From: Coprobacillus sp. CAG:605
GTDB taxonomy: Bacteria > Bacillota_I > Bacilli_A > RF39 > UBA660
Assembly (NCBI GenBank): GCA_000433255.1
Contig: HF998208.1
Location: 1-27,040, forward strand
Length of the DNA stretch: 27,040 nucleotides
Direction of reading: 5' to 3'
Below, one piece after another: positions 14,142 to 21,520 of this stretch; positions within the stretch are counted from its first letter, which is position 1; each line of letters begins with the position of its first letter. Both the position numbers and the translations under genes were made by a program. The notes under the pieces were generated by a model. It had not been told where the DNA came from, ran no database searches, and saw only the letters and a program-made list of their open reading frames with translations.

Positions 14142-15647
14142 TTAAAATAAAGGAGCAAAAAGTCTTAATATTGATTGCCATATGCCTTTAAATATACCAG
14201 ATTTAACATCTTTATCATTCAACTTTTTACAATCTTTTAATGTTTCATCCATGTCCTTTTTGACATCTTTTATTTCTTTTACATTTTCCATATAAATACC
14301 ATTTTCAAAGTGTAAGTATAAGCTTCTATAATCCATATTAATTGTTCCAACTACTGCTCTTTTATCATCTGAGACGTATACTTTAGAATGCACAAATCCT
14401 TTAGTGAATTTATATATTTTAACTCCACCATTAGAAAGTAGTTCAAAAAACGATGATGTTTGGGTATAAACGATTTTTTTATCCGGAATACCAGGTACTA
14501 TTATTTTTACATCAACGCCTCTTTTAGCCGCTCTTATTAGGGCATTAGTCATATCAGTATCTATTATTAAATAAGGTGTCATAATGTACAAATACTTTTT
14601 GGCACTATTAATTATATTTATATAAACATCTTCGCCAATTAATTCTTCATGCAATGGTGCTACACCATAAGGTACAACATAGCCATCTATTTTTTCAATA
14701 TTTTTAAATTCATATTTATATTTCAATATATCTTTGTCTTCTTTAATATTAGCATTCCACATAGTTAAAAACATGACTGTTAAATTCCAAATAGCGTCGC
14801 CTTCTATTTTTATACCATTATCTTTCCAGATACCAAGTTTGCTATTTATATTTATATATTCATCACTTAAATTAACACCTCCGGAAAACGCTACTTTTCC
14901 ATCTATAATAGTCATTTTGCGATGATCACGGTTATTCATAAAGATTCCTTTAAATGGGCTCACCTTATTAAAAGGAATACACTTAATACCCATTTTTTTT
15001 AGTTCATTAGGGTATTTTGTTGAAAGCATAGCAATACTTCCCATATCATCATAAAGGATTCTAACTTCAACACCTTGGGAAGCTTTTTCTTTTAATATTT
15101 TTAATATTCCATCCCACATTTGACCTTTATTAATTATAAAGTATTCTAAGAAAATAAATTTTTCGGCTTTATTAAGTTCTTTTAATAGTTCAGGATAAAA
15201 TTTTTCTCCATAGTCATAATAAGTTATTTTATTATTTTTAGTTACAGGATATTTAGATCTATCAATAATATATTTTAAATTATCTAAATCATTTTCATCT
15301 ATTTCTTTTCTAATTTTAATATCTTGATTTAAATATTGTTGATATTCTTTTTCACTTTTAAAAATGTTTTTAAGTAACTTACTTTGGGCATAGTTTGAAC
15401 TTAATGTTATAAGTAAGATTGTTCCAAATATAGGAAATAAGAGTATAAGGATTATCCAAGGTAAATCATTAGATATTCTTGTAATATCTTTTAAGATTTT
15501 TAAAACAATTAAAACACTTAAAAGTTCATAGATAATGCCTATAATAGCTATATGTTCACGAAAAAATAATTGAATTGATATAGCAAATCCAAATTGTAGT
15601 AAAACACCTATAATTACTATTATTGCTCTTTTTATCGCTGTAATCAT
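14142..15647 (-). CDS. cls: Cardiolipin synthase (two HKD motifs)
   Basis: A membrane enzyme of the phospholipase D superfamily that joins two phosphatidylglycerols into cardiolipin. I start at the ATG at 15647 (501 aa) rather than the GTG at 15656, which would lie too close to AAAGGA. Two or three N-terminal membrane helices (about 5-85) precede the two catalytic motifs: HRKMTIID (His242, Lys244, Asp249) and HSKVYVSD (His420, Lys422, Asp427). Both are intact, followed by the usual GGVNLSDEY and GTINMDYRS. Length and layout match Firmicutes Cls. It heads an operon with the VOC and membrane-XRE genes. A short tail after residue 455 is lysine-rich and ends hydrophobic (ILRLFAPLF), perhaps membrane-associated. 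Confidence 0.95.
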   Translation of the reverse strand: MITAIKRAIIVIIGVLLQFGFAISIQLFFREHIAIIGIIYELLSVLIVLKILKDITRISNDLPWIILILLFPIFGTILLITLSSNYAQSKLLKNIFKSEKEYQQYLNQDIKIRKEIDENDLDNLKYIIDRSKYPVTKNNKITYYDYGEKFYPELLKELNKAEKFIFLEYFIINKGQMWDGILKILKEKASQGVEVRILYDDMGSIAMLSTKYPNELKKMGIKCIPFNKVSPFKGIFMNNRDHRKMTIIDGKVAFSGGVNLSDEYININSKLGIWKDNGIKIEGDAIWNLTVMFLTMWNANIKEDKDILKYKYEFKNIEKIDGYVVPYGVAPLHEELIGEDVYINIINSAKKYLYIMTPYLIIDTDMTNALIRAAKRGVDVKIIVPGIPDKKIVYTQTSSFFELLSNGGVKIYKFTKGFVHSKVYVSDDKRAVVGTINMDYRSLYLHFENGIYMENVKEIKDVKKDMDETLKDCKKLNDKDVKSGIFKGIWQSILRLFAPLF

Positions 15648-15684
15648 AAATACCACTTTCCTTTGTTTTTTTTAATACTATTTT

Positions 15685-15693
15685 AGTATATCA
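15685..15693 (-). promoter_or_regulatory. Extended -10 promoter of the cls operon
   Basis: Minus strand TGATATACT (TGn plus TATACT), 38 bp before the start codon. A TTTACA is present upstream, but at 20 bp spacing. Confidence 0.5.
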
Positions 15694-15805
15694 TATTGTT
15701 GGTATGTATTTGTAAATATTTTAAATTTCAGAAATAATTTGGAGCAGAATCGACTGCAAATCTATTTTAAAAAGCAAGTCGCAGTAATTTTTGCAGTACA
15801 AAATT

Positions 15806-15831
15806 AAAAAAAGCCCGTAAATACGAGGCTT
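15806..15831 (-). terminator. Terminator after tRNA-Arg
   Basis: Minus-strand transcript AAGCC-T-CGTA-TT-TACG-GGCTT followed by T7: a 9-bp stem with one bulged T. It lies 13 bp below the tRNA 3' end. Confidence 0.88.
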
Positions 15832-15843
15832 AATAAACATAAT

Positions 15844-15920
15844 TGGTGCGCCCAAAGGGAGTCGAACCCCTAACCTTTAGATCCGTAGTCTAACGCTCTA
15901 TCCAATTGCGCTATGGGTGC
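15844..15920 (-). tRNA. tRNA-Arg, anticodon ACG
   Basis: The 77-nt cloverleaf reads GCACCCA TA GCGC..., with anticodon stem TTAGA/TCTAA around loop CTACGGA. The anticodon is ACG (15884-15886 complement), which needs A34-to-inosine editing to read CGN codons. The T arm is AGGGG-TTCGACT-CCCTT, and CCA is encoded. Unusual points: the acceptor pair 3-70 is A-C (GCACCCA against TGGGCGC), the D stem has a G12-A23 mismatch (GCGC against GAGC), and the T stem has one G-U pair. It has its own promoter and terminator and stands as a single-tRNA unit. Confidence 0.95.
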
Positions 15921-15942
15921 ATTTCTTTTTAAGTACAATAAG

Positions 15943-15971
15943 ATTATATAGTTTTTTTTAAGAAAATGCAA
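15943..15971 (-). promoter_or_regulatory. tRNA-Arg promoter
   Basis: Minus strand TTGCAT (complement of 15966-15971), 17 bp, TATAAT (complement of 15943-15948). The expected start leaves a leader of about 16 nt before the mature tRNA. Confidence 0.75.
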
Positions 15972-15978
15972 CCCCTTT

Positions 15979-16737
15979 TTAAACTAAGGAAAGGATTTTG
16001 TCTAAATTTTTTAAATTTTCATTACTAATAGTTTCAAATTTAGTTTCTAAAATAGGATCAGGAATGTTTAAAGATACAACTTTAGCCTTAGATTCTCGCT
16101 TAGTTAAATTATCTAACTTCATAAATGTACTTTGAAGAGCGTTTTTGATTTTCATATTTTGATAGTAATATAAATAATGATATATTTGATATTTTCTTGA
16201 TAAATAACTAGGACTTAGTTTAGTAATTCTTACAATAGTTGATAAAGTATGAGGTGGGATATCAAAAGAACTTGGTTCAACGTCAAATAATTTTTCCGTT
16301 TTAAAATAACTATTAGTAATAATACTTAGACGAGTTATATCTTTATTTAGAACATGATTTATATAAGTAGAACCCATTAACATGATTAGTTCGTCAAAGT
16401 CAGTGGTTATTAGTTTTTGCATAAATGGTTCAATGATACTATAAGGAAGTGAGGTCACTATTTTATTACATTTGGGAATAGATGTATCTAAAACATTATT
16501 ATATATTACTTCGATATTTTCTATTTTATCTAAATATGGTTTTAAAGTTTTATCTAACTCAATAACTATTAGTTTTTTACACAAAGGAGCCATAATTTTA
16601 GTTAGAACGCCCTTGCCGGCACCGATTTCAACAATTGTGTCACTCTTCTTGATATTAATACTTTCTATATACCTAGTAATAATCTTCTCGTCAATTAGAA
16701 AGTGTTGGTCAAGATGGTCTTTGTCTTGTTTAAACAT
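15979..16737 (-). CDS. Divergent KsgA/Erm/Dim1-type rRNA adenine methyltransferase
   Basis: A 252-residue class I methyltransferase of the rRNA adenine dimethylase family. LDQHFLIDEKII (9-20) matches the GQNFLID opening, EIGAGKGVLTK (37-47) is the SAM site, and IELD (59-62) holds the acidic ribose ligand. Motif IV, normally N(L/I)PY, reads SLPY (96-99) in VTSLPYSIIEPF. The later block FDVEPSSFDIPPHTLSTIVR fits the family F.V.P.SF.P.P.V.S. end. The Asn-to-Ser change touches the residue that positions the target adenine amino group, so the usual A1518/A1519 or A2058 activity is uncertain. It has its own RBS (GGAGGT) and extended -10 promoter. A canonical ksgA may exist elsewhere in the genome. 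Confidence 0.85.
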   Translation of the reverse strand: MFKQDKDHLDQHFLIDEKIITRYIESINIKKSDTIVEIGAGKGVLTKIMAPLCKKLIVIELDKTLKPYLDKIENIEVIYNNVLDTSIPKCNKIVTSLPYSIIEPFMQKLITTDFDELIMLMGSTYINHVLNKDITRLSIITNSYFKTEKLFDVEPSSFDIPPHTLSTIVRITKLSPSYLSRKYQIYHYLYYYQNMKIKNALQSTFMKLDNLTKRESKAKVVSLNIPDPILETKFETISNENLKNLDKILSLV

Positions 16738-16758
16738 AGTAATACCTCCGTTACCTAG

Positions 16759-16767
16759 ATTATAGCA
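16759..16767 (-). promoter_or_regulatory. Extended -10 promoter of the methyltransferase gene
   Basis: Minus strand TGCTATAAT (TGn plus perfect TATAAT). It directly abuts the T-tract of the xfp terminator, so the -35 region lies within the terminator hairpin. Confidence 0.6.
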
Positions 16768-16794
16768 AAAAAACTATGCAATTACTACATAGTT
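16767..16794 (-). terminator. Terminator of xfp
   Basis: Minus-strand transcript AACTATG-(9 nt)-CATAGTT followed by T5-7. It starts in the last codons and stop of xfp (stop 16785-16787). Confidence 0.85.
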
Positions 16795-19121
16795 TTCCAT
16801 TGCCATTCAGCAATTTCCGGCATATCAACACCGTTATCTTTAATATAGTTCTTATGGCGAACTAAATTTTCTTGCATTTTAGAATATACATAAGTACCAC
16901 GACTACCTAGAGTTGGTACCATTTCAATCACTTTTTCAACTAAGTGATATCTATCGATTTGGTTTCTTACACGCATATCAAATGGGGTTGTTATAGCGCC
17001 TTCTTCCATGTATCCAGCAACATAAAGATTATGGTTATGACGATAATAAGTTAGTTCATGAATTAAAGTTGGATACCCATGGTAGACAAATAAAATGGGC
17101 TTATCTTTAGTAAATAGAAGGTCGTATTCATTATCACTTAGAGCATGAGGGTGTTTATTAGGGGTTTCTAATTTCATTAAATCAACAACGTTAATAAATC
17201 TTACCTTTAAGTTAGGAAGTTCTTCTCTTAAGATAGATACAGCGCCAAGTCCTTCAAGAGTTGGGGTATCACCACAGGTAGCAATTATGATATCAGGTTC
17301 TTCGTTAAAGTCATTACTTGCCCAAGGCCAGATACTTATACCTTTAGTACAATGAATGACGGCTTCTTCCATGGATAGCCATTGGTAACTTGGTTGTTTA
17401 GAGGCAACGATTACGTTAACATAGTCACGGGATTTAATACAATGGTCGAAGACAGATAATAAAGTATTGGAGTCAGGAGGAAGATATAGTCTTACAACAT
17501 CTGCTTTTTTGTTAGCCATATGGTCTAGGAAACCAGGGTCTTGGTGCGTATAGCCGTTGTGGTCTTGTTGCCAAACGTTACTAGTTAGAATGAAATTTAG
17601 GGATGAAATACTACGACGCCATGAGATTTCTTTACATAGTTTTAACCATTTAGCATGTTGAGAAGCCATAGAATCAACTATTCTAATGAAGGCTTCATAA
17701 CTTACGAAGACACCATGTCTACCGGTTAGTAAGTAACCTTCTAACATTCCTTCACATAAATGTTCCGACAAGTAAGAGTCCATGATACGACCATCACGTG
17801 ATAAATATTCGTCAGTGTCTTTGCGTTCTAATTGCCAGTCTCTATTAGTGGCGTTGAAGATTTCGTAAAGTCTGTTAGACATGGATTCATCGGGTCCAAA
17901 AAGGCGAAAGTTTTTATTAGTCTCATTGTATTTGAAAATATCTCTAATATAACTTGATAAAACTAGCATATCTTGTTCTTTTACGGAACCAGGAGCAGTT
18001 AAGTTAACCGCGTAATTTCTAAAATCAGGTAAAATTAAGTCTTTACGAAGGATACCACCATTAGTTATAGGGTTAGCGCTCATTCTAAGGTTGCCTTTAG
18101 GAGCAAAATCACGAAGTTCAGGAATTAAAGTACCATTTTTATCAAATAGTTCTTCGGGTTTATAACTTTTTAACCATTTTTCTAAACGTTTAATATCTTT
18201 ATCGTCAGCCATAGCAAGTGGTACTTGGTGAGAACGGAAGTTGCCTTCGATTACTTTTCCGTCGACTTCTTTTGGTCCGGTCCATCCTTTTTTACTTCTT
18301 AAGATTATCATTGGGTAGTAGAATTTAACGTTTTCGTCGCTGTTAGCGGCTTCTTTAATTCGTTTAATGGCGATTATGGCATCGTCTAGGGCGTGCATCA
18401 TGGTTTCATGCATTTTTAAAGTTTCTTCACCTTCGACGAATATTGGCTTATACCCTAGTCCAGCAAAATAATAAGTTAAGGCTTTATCAGGCATTCTTGA
18501 TAATACGGTTGGGTTGCTGATTTTATAGCCATTTAAATGTAAGATTGGTAAGACAACACCATCGGTTTTAGGGTTTAAGAATTTATTACCATGCCAGCTT
18601 GTAGCAAGGGGTCCGGTTTCGGCTTCACCATCACCAATTATGCAGGCAGCGATTAAAGTTGGATTATCTAAGACTGCACCAAAGGCATGGGATAGAGAGT
18701 AGCCTAGTTCCCCTCCTTCATTGATTGAACCTGGACAATCAGGCGCAACGTGAGAGCCAATACCACCAGGAAAACTAAATTGACGGAAGAGTTTTTTTAA
18801 GCCCTCTTCATCTTGAGAAATATTAGGATAAGTCTCAGTATATGTTCCTTCTAAGTAGCTTTGGGCGACCATAAAATTTCCACCATGACCGGGGCCACAG
18901 ACATATATCATATTTAAATGATATTCATTTATTACTCTATTTAAATGGGTATAGATAAAGTTTTGACCAGGGCAAGTTCCCCAGTGACCAACGATTTTTT
19001 TCTTGATATCACTTCTTTGTAATGGCCTTTTTAATAAGGGATTATCTAATAAATATAATTGGGCCGCTGATAAATAATTAGCTGCTCTAAAGTAGGCATC
19101 TATTTTTTCTATTTCGTTCAC
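16785..19121 (-). CDS. xfp: Xylulose-5-phosphate/fructose-6-phosphate phosphoketolase
   Basis: A thiamine-diphosphate enzyme that cleaves xylulose 5-P (and often fructose 6-P) with phosphate to acetyl phosphate plus glyceraldehyde 3-P (or erythrose 4-P). Blocks seen: HWGTCPGQNFIYTHLNR, YVCGPGHGG, FSFPGGIGSHVAP and GDGEAETGPLATSWHGNKF (ThDP/Mg site, about residues 163-181). Later are NVWQQDHNGYTHQDPGF and GHRGTYVYS-like GSRGTYVYS. The length of 778 is close to normal (about 790-830). I start at GTG 19121 (MNEIEKIDAYF): AGGAG is nine bases upstream, whereas a TTG at 19130 touches the RBS. It is monocistronic and suggests heterofermentative or bifid-type sugar use. Confidence 0.97.
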   Translation of the reverse strand: MNEIEKIDAYFRAANYLSAAQLYLLDNPLLKRPLQRSDIKKKIVGHWGTCPGQNFIYTHLNRVINEYHLNMIYVCGPGHGGNFMVAQSYLEGTYTETYPNISQDEEGLKKLFRQFSFPGGIGSHVAPDCPGSINEGGELGYSLSHAFGAVLDNPTLIAACIIGDGEAETGPLATSWHGNKFLNPKTDGVVLPILHLNGYKISNPTVLSRMPDKALTYYFAGLGYKPIFVEGEETLKMHETMMHALDDAIIAIKRIKEAANSDENVKFYYPMIILRSKKGWTGPKEVDGKVIEGNFRSHQVPLAMADDKDIKRLEKWLKSYKPEELFDKNGTLIPELRDFAPKGNLRMSANPITNGGILRKDLILPDFRNYAVNLTAPGSVKEQDMLVLSSYIRDIFKYNETNKNFRLFGPDESMSNRLYEIFNATNRDWQLERKDTDEYLSRDGRIMDSYLSEHLCEGMLEGYLLTGRHGVFVSYEAFIRIVDSMASQHAKWLKLCKEISWRRSISSLNFILTSNVWQQDHNGYTHQDPGFLDHMANKKADVVRLYLPPDSNTLLSVFDHCIKSRDYVNVIVASKQPSYQWLSMEEAVIHCTKGISIWPWASNDFNEEPDIIIATCGDTPTLEGLGAVSILREELPNLKVRFINVVDLMKLETPNKHPHALSDNEYDLLFTKDKPILFVYHGYPTLIHELTYYRHNHNLYVAGYMEEGAITTPFDMRVRNQIDRYHLVEKVIEMVPTLGSRGTYVYSKMQENLVRHKNYIKDNGVDMPEIAEWQWKTM

Positions 19122-19148
19122 ATTAACCAACTCCTATTTTCAATTAAT

Positions 19149-19177
19149 AGTTTATCAAATTTCTCATAAAAAGTCAT
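19149..19177 (-). promoter_or_regulatory. Likely xfp promoter
   Basis: Minus strand ATGACT (complement of 19172-19177), 17 bp, TAAACT (complement of 19149-19154) with an upstream TGA making an extended -10. Both hexamers match consensus at four of six. Confidence 0.45.
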
Positions 19178-19225
19178 TAAATAATCTTAAAAAGTATCTA
19201 AAATACATGATTATGCAAATGTAAG

Positions 19226-19448
19226 GCAAAAGAACTTAGGGAAGATAGATATTTATTATAAAAGGAGGTTGCAAAAAGACTTGGAATTACGCAAAGAAAT
19301 TATAGTTATGTTGAAAAAAACTATGCTTACGGAAGATATCTTAATTAAATTAGCGGCTTTTTATAATACTGATGTTGATTATTTACTTTATTTAACAGAT
19401 GTTAATAAGGCTTATCCTAGCAGTATTGTTGATAGAAAACGACACTAA
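19226..19448 (+). pseudogene. Decayed XRE-family regulator
   Basis: On the plus strand AKELREDRYLL-stop-KEVAKRLGITQRNYSYVEK reads as a typical XRE helix-turn-helix with an in-frame TAA. The frame then shifts by one base, and a second ORF (ATG 19323, 41 aa: MLTEDILIKLAAFYNTDVDY, then LLYLTDVNKAYP) gives the usual C-terminal half of the same domain. The original gene would have been about 75 residues. One nonsense codon and one indel leave it non-functional. No start codon in frame is obvious. It faces the opposite way to all intact genes here and lies beside the 32-bp repeats, so both are probably remnants of one insertion. Confidence 0.75.
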
Positions 19449-19472
19449 ATTTTATGCTTTTTTGCTATCAAA

Positions 19473-19560
19473 ATCACACTTTTGCAGGCTTTTTTCAACT
19501 TTTTATCACACTTTTGCAGACTTTTTGGATGGTTTTATCACACTTTTGTAAAAACTAAAC
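19473..19560. repeat. Three direct repeats in exact 32-bp register
   Basis: ATCACACTTTTG begins at 19473, 19505 and 19537, exactly 32 bp apart. Copies 1 and 2 extend as ATCACACTTTTGCAG(G/A)CTTTTT; copy 3 diverges after GT. The sequence between differs. This could be a transposase-binding array at an IS end or a binding-site series. There are too few units and no clean spacers for CRISPR. Confidence 0.7.
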
Positions 19561-19570
19561 AGCATCCATT

Positions 19571-19599
19571 AAAAAAACTCCACTATCAGGAGTGAAGTT
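19571..19599 (-). terminator. Terminator of the lipoprotein gene
   Basis: Minus-strand transcript AACTTCACT-(6 nt)-AGTGGAGTT with one G-U pair, followed by T7. The 9-bp stem starts 3 bp after the lipoprotein stop. Confidence 0.88.
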
Positions 19600-19601
19600 T
19601 C

Positions 19602-20291
19602 TTACTTAGAACAAGTATCTAAATCACTTAAATCAAGATTTTTATCGCCGTTAGCAACAAAAACATAATAATTATTACTTAATTCTTTTTTAGTATATAC
19701 TTTATATTTAGTTTTATAGTATTTTTCATAATCTTTTATAACATCTTCATTGTCAGTTTTAATTATAGAATACATTCCTACTTTGAAATTTACACGATTA
19801 AAGTAGAAATCTACTTCTTTATCAGTTATTTTACTGTTATCTAAATCAGTAACGTCGTTTTCAACATCGGCAATATAACCACCTAGTATGTCATTTAAGC
19901 ATTCTTCTTTAGGAGTATTATTACAATTATCTATGACATTTTCGTCTTTAGATAAGTAGATGTCTTTATCTCCTACCGTGGTATTGCATGCAGCTACATA
20001 ATAAAGCTTTTTGTTTTTATCAGTGGCTTTATATAATTTAGATCCACCGTCATTGGCGGTACTTACTTCTTGCATATTGTTAATAAAATCTTCAATTGTT
20101 ATTTCTTTGTTCTCTAAGGCTTCTTTTATATCTTTACCATTATATAAAACATTATATTTGGTAATAAAACTCTTATCTTGAAGTTCAATTATGGTATCCT
20201 TGTTATTATCTGTTATTTCAATTTTGCTTTCTAATTTAGATGTACACCCAGTTAATAAGGCTAAGCATAATAATAACCCTACTTTTTTCAT
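19602..20291 (-). CDS. Lipoprotein of unknown function
   Basis: A 229-residue protein with a classic lipoprotein signal: MKKVGLLLCLALLTGC, lipobox LTGC with lipidated Cys16. The mature part is acidic and asparagine/lysine-rich. Segments such as NDGGSKLYKATDKNKKLYYV, AACNTTVGDKDIYLSKDEN and NCNNTPKEECLNDILGGY contain four cysteines that may form disulfides. A final cysteine sits two residues from the end (DTCSK). I do not recognise a domain. It lies on the outer face of the cytoplasmic membrane. It follows truB by about 50 bp with a weak promoter between them and has its own terminator. Confidence 0.85.
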   Translation of the reverse strand: MKKVGLLLCLALLTGCTSKLESKIEITDNNKDTIIELQDKSFITKYNVLYNGKDIKEALENKEITIEDFINNMQEVSTANDGGSKLYKATDKNKKLYYVAACNTTVGDKDIYLSKDENVIDNCNNTPKEECLNDILGGYIADVENDVTDLDNSKITDKEVDFYFNRVNFKVGMYSIIKTDNEDVIKDYEKYYKTKYKVYTKKELSNNYYVFVANGDKNLDLSDLDTCSK

Positions 20292-20313
20292 ATTATCACT
20301 CTTTTCTAACTTA

Positions 20314-20322
20314 ATGATAACA
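20314..20322 (-). promoter_or_regulatory. Possible extended -10 promoter of the lipoprotein gene
   Basis: Minus strand TGTTATCAT (TGn plus TATCAT), 22 bp before the start. No good -35. Read-through from truB is also possible, since no truB terminator is visible. Confidence 0.35.
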
Positions 20323-20339
20323 TAAAAGATAGATATTTA

Positions 20340-21173
20340 CTATAGTTTTTTATACATTCTATAGATATCGTTATCTTTTTTATATAAGGCAATATAGTTA
20401 TTTTGGTATGTTAAGGCAATGATGTCATCAGTATAGGAAAATGGTAATTTAACGCCGTTAGATACTTTGATATAGGTATTGTAATCTAGTTCTAACTTAG
20501 GATAGTCTTTAAATAGATAGTCATGAGTTATTTCGTGGTAATTATCTTCTAAGATAGATGATATTTTATCACTATTTTGGATATTGAAGTTACCTTGCTT
20601 AGTTCTTACTAAATCAGTCATGGTACCTAGAGTATTTAATTTTAGGGCAATATCTTCAATTAGGCTTCTAATATAGGTTCCCTTAGAGACTTCTACTCTA
20701 AATTTAATTGTATCGTCATGATATTCTAAAAGCTCGATATCATAAATATGGATAGTTCTTTTAGGAAGTTCAATGCTTTGACCAGCTCTTGCATATTCAT
20801 AAAGTTTTTTACCATTTATTTTAACTGCACTGTAGATGGGGACAGTTTGAATGCTCTCCCCAAGCATAGATTTTAGGGTGTTTTTTATAAGAGTTTCATT
20901 TACAGTGTAAGGCTTGGTTTCTAAAACTTGACCAGTTATATCGCAAGTATCAGTACGCATCCCAAGACGCATGGTAGCAATATATTCTTTAGTTTTTGCA
21001 GTTAATAGTTCAACAAATTTAGTATCTTCATTAAAACAAATAATAAGGACACCGGATGCTAATGGATCCAATGTCCCTGTATGTCCTACTTTTTTAGTAT
21101 GAAAATGTTTACCTAAGATATTAACCACATCACGGCTGGTCATGTCTTGTTCTTTATAAACATTTAATATCAT
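20340..21173 (-). CDS. truB: tRNA pseudouridine(55) synthase
   Basis: TruB makes pseudouridine 55 in the T loop of nearly all tRNAs. The catalytic block KKVGHTGTLDPLASGVL contains nucleophile Asp36. ATMRLGMRTDTCDITGQVL and TVPIYSAVKINGKKLYEYAR (the usual Q.PP.YSA.K..G..LY.YAR, with PP reduced to VP) follow, then FRVEVSKGTYIRSLIEDIA. The 277-residue length and the C-terminal PUA-like remnant are normal for Firmicutes. The start overlaps rbfA by 4 bp (ATGA). In Bacillus ribF and rpsO follow truB; here a lipoprotein gene follows instead. Confidence 0.97.
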   Translation of the reverse strand: MILNVYKEQDMTSRDVVNILGKHFHTKKVGHTGTLDPLASGVLIICFNEDTKFVELLTAKTKEYIATMRLGMRTDTCDITGQVLETKPYTVNETLIKNTLKSMLGESIQTVPIYSAVKINGKKLYEYARAGQSIELPKRTIHIYDIELLEYHDDTIKFRVEVSKGTYIRSLIEDIALKLNTLGTMTDLVRTKQGNFNIQNSDKISSILEDNYHEITHDYLFKDYPKLELDYNTYIKVSNGVKLPFSYTDDIIALTYQNNYIALYKKDNDIYRMYKKL

Positions 21174-21520
21174 TTTTCGTCCTCATGAAGTTTGGCTATA
21201 ATGTGTTCAATATTGTTACCATATTCGATAGATTCGTCAAATTTGAAAACTAATTTAGGGGTATGTCTTAAATCTACTTTACTAGCTAACTTAGTTCTTA
21301 AGTAACCACTGGTATCGTCATTTAATTCACGTTCTAACTCTTTTTTTGGTTTATCTTCGAAGGATGTGAAGTAGACTTTACAAAATGATAAGTCGTTAGT
21401 TACTTCACAGCCAGTAATGGTAAGATTTTTTAACACAGAATCACGAGATTCTTCTAAGATTATTTCACATAAAGCTTTATTAATATCGCTAGAGATTCTT
21501 TTTTGTTTAATGTTATTCAT
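21170..21520 (-). CDS. rbfA: 30S ribosome-binding factor A
   Basis: RbfA (116 aa) is a KH-type cold-shock assembly factor that binds the 16S 5' helix of immature 30S subunits. The family pattern is present: KRISSDINKALCEIILEESR near the start, LTITGCEVTNDLSFCKVYFT in the core, and GYLRTKLASKVDLRHTPKLVF, then DESIEYGNNIEHII near the end. It overlaps infB by one base and truB by four, typical of this tightly packed operon. Confidence 0.97.
   Translation of the reverse strand: MNNIKQKRISSDINKALCEIILEESRDSVLKNLTITGCEVTNDLSFCKVYFTSFEDKPKKELERELNDDTSGYLRTKLASKVDLRHTPKLVFKFDESIEYGNNIEHIIAKLHEDEK

Noticed and set aside
15748..15800. Repeated GCAGT words between cls and the tRNA terminator
   Set aside because: Short and irregular; no stable fold or ORF could be made from them.
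19473..19560. CRISPR array
   Set aside because: Only three units, the repeat core is about 12-22 bp, the filler is low-complexity T-rich sequence, and no cas gene is present.
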